Under the pieces are notes generated by a model. The model was not told where the DNA came from. It saw only the letters and a list, made by a program, of their open reading frames with translations, and searched no databases. The translations under genes were made by a program, and so were the position numbers. From Paenibacillus sp. OVF10 (GTDB lineage: Bacteria; Bacillota; Bacilli; Paenibacillales; Paenibacillaceae), in contig CP094668.1 of the NCBI GenBank assembly GCA_022836915.1, positions 1,178,001-1,242,000 of the forward strand: DNA of 64,000 bases, read 5' to 3'. Positions 58,775-64,000 of this stretch are shown piece by piece (position 1 is the stretch's first letter; each line of letters opens with the position of its first letter).

Positions 58775-59830
58775 ATGGAACCAGTCACAACTCAGGAAAC
58801 ACTTTTCTATACAGGTACGTATGCGTCAGCGGATGAACCAGGAATATTCCTATGTGCGTTGAATGCGGATACAGGAGAGATGCGAATCGTCAATCACATG
58901 GATGGCGTGGATAATCCGTCTTATCTGGCACTATGCCCGGATGGAAACTGTCTGTATGTGGCGAGTGAGACGGACGAGGGAGAGGTGTTGGTTTATCGCA
59001 GAGATGCGGCAACGAGGGAGCTGCACTTGATGGATCGAAAACAGACCAGAGGGGCTTCTCCATGTTATGTGTCTGTCTCCACGGATGGTCAGTGGGTGTT
59101 CTCATCCAACTATAGCAGCGGCAGTGTCAATGTATTTCCTGTTGGCGATCAGGGGACGCTTGGTGAGATGAGTGCATGGGTGGAGCACACGGGAAGTGGA
59201 ATCAACGAAGAACGCCAGGAAGGGCCGCATGCACACTCCATTCAACCAGATCCTTCCGGGCAGTATGCTGTCGTATGTGACCTCGGTCTGGATCAGATCA
59301 TTGTGTATCGGTTGGAAGAGGGACGTCTGGTTACCCATCGTGAGATGGATCAGCCACCGGGCGCAGGGCCAAGACATCTTGTGTTCCATCCCAACTCGAA
59401 GTGGGCTTATGTGATCAACGAATTGGACAACACGGTCACGGCATTCCTGTACGATGAGCGCAGAGGGGAGTTCACTACGGTGCAGCACATTTCCACACTT
59501 CCAGAAGGGCATAAAGGAGAGGGTACGGCTGCAGATATTCGTGTATCTCCATGTGGACGTTTCCTGTATGCATCCAATCGGGGAGATGACAGCATCGTAC
59601 TCTATCATATTGATCAGGAGAGCGGCGAGTTGGAAGCCGTAGAGTGGACATCCACGATTGGGCAGACACCACGTAACTTTAATATTTTGCCAGGCGGGCT
59701 TCTGGTCGTGGCGAATCAGGACAGCAATAACCTCGTAGGTTTCCAGATCAGCGAAGAAGACGGACGTCTGACGCATAACGGGTTCAAGCTGGAACTGCCT
59801 CGTCCGGTATGTATTGCGCCTGTAGTATAA
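58775..59830 (+). CDS. Lactonase family protein (6-phosphogluconolactonase, beta-propeller type)
   Basis: 351 residues of the YbhE/Pgl seven-bladed propeller family. YTGTYASADEPGIFLC at the N-terminus, DNPSYLALCPDG, GPHAHSIQPDPSG (conserved His/Asp), GAGPRHLVFHPN and RVSPCGRFLYASNRGDDSI. It would open 6-phosphogluconolactone in the pentose phosphate path or a related sugar lactone. ATG 58775 follows AAGGGAGAG. Terminator at 59883-59926. Confidence 0.9.
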   Translation: MEPVTTQETLFYTGTYASADEPGIFLCALNADTGEMRIVNHMDGVDNPSYLALCPDGNCLYVASETDEGEVLVYRRDAATRELHLMDRKQTRGASPCYVSVSTDGQWVFSSNYSSGSVNVFPVGDQGTLGEMSAWVEHTGSGINEERQEGPHAHSIQPDPSGQYAVVCDLGLDQIIVYRLEEGRLVTHREMDQPPGAGPRHLVFHPNSKWAYVINELDNTVTAFLYDERRGEFTTVQHISTLPEGHKGEGTAADIRVSPCGRFLYASNRGDDSIVLYHIDQESGELEAVEWTSTIGQTPRNFNILPGGLLVVANQDSNNLVGFQISEEDGRLTHNGFKLELPRPVCIAPVV

Positions 59831-59882
59831 GATGTAATACGGTGAAGTGAAAGTGGAATATTACATCTGAAAAGTGGTCTAT

Positions 59883-59926
59883 AAGCTGTGAAATCATGGA
59901 GAAACACATGGTTTTACAGCTTTTTT
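59883..59926 (+). terminator. Terminator of the lactonase gene
   Basis: AAGCTGTGAAATCATG and CATGGTTTTACAGCTT (one mismatch), followed by T6. Confidence 0.9.
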
Positions 59927-60113
59927 AGGCTAACATGGGAATCGTCCCATATCCGTGAGTCAGTTGATTGCGATTCCAGTCGACTGAAGCAATTCGAAGA
60001 ACGGGCAACGGCTAGCCGAAGGAGAAATCCTTTGGCGTTTTTCATATGCCAACCATCCAATTACTAAATTAGACCTATAGATGGAATTATATGTTTAATT
60101 TAAAATAAATGTA

Positions 60114-60127
60114 TTAAAGCGCTTACA
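60114..60127 (+). promoter_or_regulatory. cre-like site upstream of the rhamnogalacturonan lyase gene
   Basis: TTAAAGCGCTTACA matches the CcpA cre consensus TGWAARCGYTWNCA except at the second base; the core is palindromic. 60 bp before the start codon, so carbon catabolite repression (or a LacI-family regulator) is likely. The surrounding gap 59927-60187 has no gene. Confidence 0.6.
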
Positions 60128-60187
60128 TAAAAAGATGGCGCTACAAGGGCATCGGGCTTACCAATACAATTGGGGAGGCAATTGTTT

Positions 60188-62064
60188 ATGGGGAATCGAT
60201 CATCATTGTGGAAGCGCACATTACGTACAGCGGGAGTATCTCTGCTGAGTTCCGCGCTACTGGTTACTTCGCTTGGATTGGGCAACACGCCGGTAACACA
60301 TGCAGCAGGTGCAAGACAGATGGAATATCTGGATCGTGGTGTGGTGGCTGTGAAGACCGGGACAGGTGTGTTTGTCAGCTGGCGGCTTCTGGGAACGGAA
60401 GGATCGAATGTATCGTTTAATGTCTATCGGGATGGAACCAAGGTGAACGCTACGCCCATAACAAACAGCACCAACCTTCAGGATGCAAGCGGGACAAGCA
60501 GTTCCAAATACACGGTTCGCGCTGTAGTGAGTGGAACGGAGCAGGCTGCTTCAGCAGCAGCGAGCGTATGGGGCAACAATTATCTGTCCGTACCGCTTAG
60601 TGTACCCGCAGGTGGGACAACGCCTGATGGAGTAGCCTACACTTACAGTGCCAACGATGCCAGTGCAGGTGACCTGGATGGTGATGGTGAGTATGAATTG
60701 ATCGTGAAGTGGGACCCTTCCAACTCCAAGGATAACTCCCAGAGTGGTTATACCGGGGAAGTGTTTATCGATGCCTACAAATTAAATGGAACACGCCTCT
60801 GGCGAATTAGTCTGGGCAAAAATATCCGTGCCGGCGCTCACTACACCCAGTTCATGGTGTATGATCTCGACGGTGACGGTAAAGCCGAGGTTGCGATGAA
60901 AACAGCCGATGGCACCAAGGATGGCACCGGCGTGGTCATCGGTGATGCCAGCAAGGATTACCGCAATTCCAGCGGTTATGTATTATCTGGCCCCGAATTC
61001 CTGACGGTTTTCAATGGGCAGACCGGCAAAGCACTCTCCACGGTGAACTACGAACCGGCGCGCGGCAATGTGTCCGACTGGGGAGATAACTACGGCAACC
61101 GGGTGGACCGATTCCTTGCTGCCATTGCTTATCTGGATGGAGAGCGCCCAAGTCTGGTCATGGCGCGTGGGTATTATACGCGCACAGTGCTGGTGGCTTA
61201 TAACTGGCGGAATGGACAGCTAACCAAACAATGGACGTTTGATTCCAATACCTCAGGTAACTCGGGTTATGCCGGGCAGGGCAATCATAATCTAAGTGTG
61301 GCGGACGTGGATGGAGATGGGAAAGACGAGATCGTTTATGGTGCCATGGCGGTGGACGATAACGGCAAAGGATTGTACACGACAGGACTTCATCATGGCG
61401 ACGCTATGCATCTGAGTGATCTGGACCCGGACCGCCCTGGACTTGAGGTATTTCAGGTCCATGAGACACCGTCCAATGCCGGAGTGGAATTCCGTGATGC
61501 AGGTACAGGCCAGTTAATCTGGGAGTCAAAACAACAAAGGATATTGGACGCGGCATGGCGGCAGATATCGATCCGAGATATAAAGGTGCCGAAGTATGGG
61601 CAGACGGCAGTCTGTACACAGCCAAAGGGCAAAAACTCGGGACAACCCTGCCTTCCTCCACGAATTTTGGAATCTGGTGGGATGGTGATCTGCTCCGCGA
61701 ACTGCTGGACAGCAACCGAATCGACAAGTGGAATTATGCCAACAGCACAACGATGAACCTGCTCACCGCATCCGGCGTTTCTTCGAACAACGGAACCAAG
61801 TCTACGCCGAATCTGCAGGCCGACCTGTTCGGGGACTGGAGAGAGGAAGTGGTATGGCGGACCAATGACAGCTCAGCGCTGCGGATCTATACCACAACAG
61901 CAGTTACGGACAAACGCATCTATACGCTGATGCATGATCCGGTGTACCGTCTTGGCGTCGCTTGGCAAAATGTAGCCTACAATCAACCGCCACACACCGG
62001 CTTTTATCTGGGGGAAGGCATGAACACACCACCGGTACCCAATATCCGGTATGCGGGCAGATGA
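60188..62064 (+). CDS. Rhamnogalacturonan lyase, PL11 (YesW/YesX) family (frame broken by one missing A)
   Basis: 625 residues after correction. Secreted pectin enzyme cleaving rhamnogalacturonan I by beta-elimination. Signal peptide about 1-40 (cleavage near THAAG). Core: MEYLDRGVVAVKTGTGVFVS (RQMEYLDRG start), then repeated calcium-binding DLDGDGEYELIVKWDPS, DLDGDGKAEVAMKTADGT and DVDGDGKDEIVYGAMA. One more A in the run at 61528-61531 gives WESKTTKDIGRGMAADIDPR. ATG 60188 with GGGGAGG nine bases upstream. No CBM visible. Monocistronic, terminator 62138-62173. Confidence 0.93.
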
Positions 62065-62137
62065 GGAATGGACAAGATGTGACCGTCCAATTCTGTGTAT
62101 GTTTACAATAGCCAGCGAAGCAAAGGATTTGCTGAAG

Positions 62138-62173
62138 GGAACAACGGACGATGGTTCGTTGTTCCTCTTTTTT
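62138..62173 (+). terminator. Terminator of the rhamnogalacturonan lyase gene
   Basis: GGAACAACG and CGTTGTTCC, perfect stem, followed by TCTTTTTT. Confidence 0.88.
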
Positions 62174-62212
62174 GCCAATAGCCCAGAAATACGGTAAAAA
62201 TCGGAAAAAACG

Positions 62213-62241
62213 TTTGACAGGTATATAGACTGCCTTTATTA
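62213..62241 (+). promoter_or_regulatory. Promoter of the sulfate-uptake operon
   Basis: TTGACA (62213-62218), 17-bp spacer, TATTAT (62236-62241). Just downstream, ACTTACTAAACAGGTAGGAA (62250-62269) contains an imperfect inverted repeat (TTACT/GGTAG region) near the expected transcription start, where a sulfur regulator such as CymR could bind; that is a guess. Confidence 0.7.
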
Positions 62242-62362
62242 TACGTATATAACTTACTAAACAGGTAGGAATAATAAAAATGAATCTGTTTTCATTGTGA
62301 AAACGGTCATTTTACAGACAGATGCAACCATGCAACCTGAACAGAATAACGTTCTCACCGTA

Positions 62363-62474
62363 TAGACGGAGGAACACCGCAGCGCATCCTTTCCGGATGA
62401 AAGCATACACGGCCTAGGGCCGGCATGACTTTATGGGGAGAAGTGCGCGGGGGTTCCTCCGTCTTCTTGTTTTT
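62363..62474 (+). promoter_or_regulatory. Unassigned structured leader ending in a terminator, upstream of sbp
   Basis: AGACGGAGGAAC (62363-62374) is perfectly complementary to GTTCCTCCGTCT (62452-62463), which is followed by TCTTGTTTTTT. The 77 nt enclosed contain two hairpins, CATCC/GGATG (62384-62398) and CGGCC-TAG-GGCCG (62409-62421), and purine-rich joining segments. The leader runs from about 62249 to the start codon at 62545. The layout is that of an attenuator or riboswitch; it does not match the S-box, T-box, TPP, FMN, cobalamin or glycine signatures I know. Confidence 0.65.
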
Positions 62475-62544
62475 TACGGGGCGTTCGATCCTGTTCAGCC
62501 GGCCTGAGGTAGTCATGCAGATCTATATCGGGGGAGTATTATTC

Positions 62545-63622
62545 ATGAAAAAGAGAATTCATAAGGGTATTTTGGTTGGTCTGGCACTGGTATTAACAGG
62601 AGTTCTGGCAGCATGCGGATCGGATAGCGGCGGGTCCAGTGCGGCAGGAACATCGGGGGAGCGGAAGGCGGCACAGAAGGGCCCAAGGCCATCGAACTGC
62701 TGAATGTTTCCTATGATCCAACGCGGGAACTCTATGAACAATATAACAAAGCGTTTGCGGCGCATTGGTTGAAAGAGAAAGGCCAGGAAGTGACCATCAA
62801 GCAATCCCATGGGGGATCGGGCAAACAGAGTCGTTCTGTTATTGACGGACTGGATGCAGACGTGGTGACGCTGGCATTGGGATACGATATTGATGCGATT
62901 GAAGATAAAGGTCTGATTAACGAAGGTTGGCAGGATAAATACGAGCATAACAGCGCTCCGTATACCTCTACGATTGTATTCCTTGTGCGTAAGGGTAATC
63001 CAAAAGGCATCAAGGACTGGGATGATCTGATCAAAGGGGATACGCAAGTCATCACACCGAATCCCAAAACGTCCGGCGGGGCGCGCTGGAACTATCTGGC
63101 GGCATGGGGATATGCCCTTAAGCATAATAACAATGATGAAGAGAAAGCGAAGGAATTTGTTGGTGAATTGTTCAAACATGCGCCTGTGCTGGATTCGGGT
63201 GCTCGCGGGTCTACGACAACGTTTGTTGAACGTGGCATTGGGGATGTGCTTCTTGCTTGGGAAAATGAAGCTTTCCTATCGGTAAAAGAGTTGGGTCCGG
63301 ACAAATTCGATATTGTCGTGCCTTCGGTTAGTATCTTGGCTGAACCACCCGTTGCAATTGTGGACAAAAATGCAGACAAAAAGGAAGCCGCGACGTGGCG
63401 GATGCCTATCTGAAATATTTGTACAGTGAAGAGGGACAGACGATTGCGGCTGAAAATTATTACCGCCCAACGCTGGACAGCGTGGAGGAAAAATTCAAGG
63501 ATCAGTTCCCGGCGCTTGAACTGTTCACGTTGAAAGATGTGTTCGGCACATGGCGGGATACTCAGGCCAAACATTTCAATGACGGTGGTATCTTCGACCA
63601 GATTTATGTTCCAGGCAGCTAA
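62545..63622 (+). CDS. sbp: Sulfate ABC transporter substrate-binding lipoprotein (two frame breaks)
   Basis: 359 residues after correction. Lipobox VLAAC-GS (Cys about residue 22). Sulfate-binding protein signatures: [45 protein letters not shown] and [20 protein letters not shown]. Breaks: one missing G in the run at 62655-62659 (restores [17 protein letters not shown]) and one missing G at 63383-63384 (restores [20 protein letters not shown]). ATG 62545 has GGGGGAG upstream. Binds sulfate (or thiosulfate) outside the cell; operon with cysT. Confidence 0.93.
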
Positions 63623-63709
63623 GGTTGCTCTGTTCAATGACCACCCGATCAATCGCGCTGTAAGCGGCCAACCAGCCTTACCGGCTGAAGGCAGAGAGGA
63701 TGAACGTGC

Positions 63710-64000
63710 ATGAGCAAGGTGATGGTGGCGCGGAGACGCACATTGCCGGGATTTGGATTAACGATGGGTTACAGTGTGTTCTACCTGAGCCTGGTTGTAC
63801 TTATTCCACTGGCTGCGCTGTTGTTTAACTCAACAGGGCTGACGTGGGCAACCATGATTGAGGTTGCGACCAATCCCAGGGTGCTGGCCTCCTTCCAGGT
63901 CAGCTTTCTGACCGCAGGTGCAGCGGCCCTGATTGATCTCGTGCTGGGGTTACTCCTGGCATGGGTGCTTGTTCGGTATGAGTTTCCTGGCAAAAGGCTG
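63710..64000 (+). CDS. cysT: Sulfate ABC transporter permease CysT (3' end outside window)
   Basis: First 97 residues only. MSKVMVARRRTLPGFGLTMG followed by YSVFYLSLVVLIPLAALLFN (TM1), then SFLTAGAAALIDLVLGLLLAW (21st residue omitted here: SFLTAGAAALIDLVLGLLLA) and VLVRYEFPGKR. These match the start of CysT/CysU. ATG 63710 has GAGAGGA ten bases upstream; an ATG at 63700 is in another frame. cysW and cysA are expected beyond the window. Confidence 0.92.
   Translation, partial: MSKVMVARRRTLPGFGLTMGYSVFYLSLVVLIPLAALLFNSTGLTWATMIEVATNPRVLASFQVSFLTAGAAALIDLVLGLLLAWVLVRYEFPGKRL

Noticed and set aside
62363-62474. S-box (SAM-I) riboswitch before the sulfate transporter
   Set aside because: The conserved S-box words (CTTATCNAGAG, GAGGGA, GCAACC in the right order) are not in place; only an isolated GCAACC occurs near 62323.
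62425-62544. Upstream extension of the sulfate-binding protein from position 62425
   Set aside because: It would run through the leader hairpin and terminator; the lipoprotein signal peptide and a good ribosome binding site place the start at 62545.
1-64000. CRISPR arrays, tRNA or rRNA genes, integrases, intact IS elements
   Set aside because: None were seen: no regularly spaced identical repeats with spacers, no tRNA-like cloverleaf segments, and no transposase or integrase reading frames.

Overview
The window looks like a chromosomal segment of a Paenibacillus-type, low-to-moderate-GC, spore-former-lineage Firmicute. Supporting signs are strong AGGAGG ribosome binding sites, frequent TTG/GTG starts, Rho-independent terminators after most units, a T-box leader on serS, a tandem glycine riboswitch, a PhoP-type box before pstS, an S-layer-homology protein, carbohydrate-active enzymes of Paenibacillus type and dispersed palindromic intergenic repeats. 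No rRNA, tRNA, CRISPR array, prophage or intact insertion sequence was seen.

Layout. 0-6.4 kb: a partial phospholipase D/cardiolipin-synthase-like gene, a DUF2798 membrane protein, an MFS transporter, a T-box-controlled serS, and a nucleotidyltransferase with a small partner. 6.4-15 kb: a Big_2-like secreted protein, a run of small accessory genes (GrpB, DUF2809, GNAT, DUF952, DUF1572, histidine phosphatase, DUF2785), then the 5-oxoprolinase operon pxpBCA and a NUDIX hydrolase. 15-24 kb: palindromic repeats, a flavin/PNPOx-like protein, a CpdB-like cell-wall nucleotidase with LysM, an EAL-domain protein, a chemoreceptor and an ArsB-like pump. 24-28 kb: pstSCAB behind a PhoP box. 28-33.6 kb: an APH-like kinase, a glycine riboswitch on L-serine dehydratase sdaAB-sdaAA, and a GH13 enzyme. 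33.8-38.5 kb: a two-component system feeding a lantibiotic-immunity-type ABC transporter. 38.5-48.5 kb: an acetyltransferase, a PAS hybrid kinase, LDH, a RacA-like protein with a Ser/Thr kinase, a Ser/Arg/Tyr-rich small protein, methionine aminopeptidase and an MDR oxidoreductase. 48.6-53.1 kb: CcdC, then a HEAT-repeat protein / degenerate GT2 / unknown anchored protein operon. 53.1-64 kb: repeats, a TetR-controlled metallo-beta-lactamase-fold gene, Rrf2 plus nitroreductase, an SLH protein, AraC regulator with lactonase, a rhamnogalacturonan lyase behind a cre-like site, and a sulfate-uptake operon (sbp-cysT) behind an unassigned structured leader.

Two points cut across the window. First, about 20 reading frames are broken by one missing base in a homopolymer or short base run, and one more by one extra base. 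Restoring that base gives a full-length family member each time, including serS, pstC and pstB. This pattern points to uncorrected homopolymer errors in the assembly rather than mass pseudogenisation, so I annotate these as single genes. Second, the gene deserts hold at least three families of palindromic repeats with regular internal architecture.

The most interesting candidates for something undescribed are the pseudo-glycosyltransferase operon (49.4-53.1 kb), the structured leader before the sulfate transporter (62.36-62.47 kb), and the repeat families, especially the TAACGAA element whose motifs recur at 50-bp spacing.
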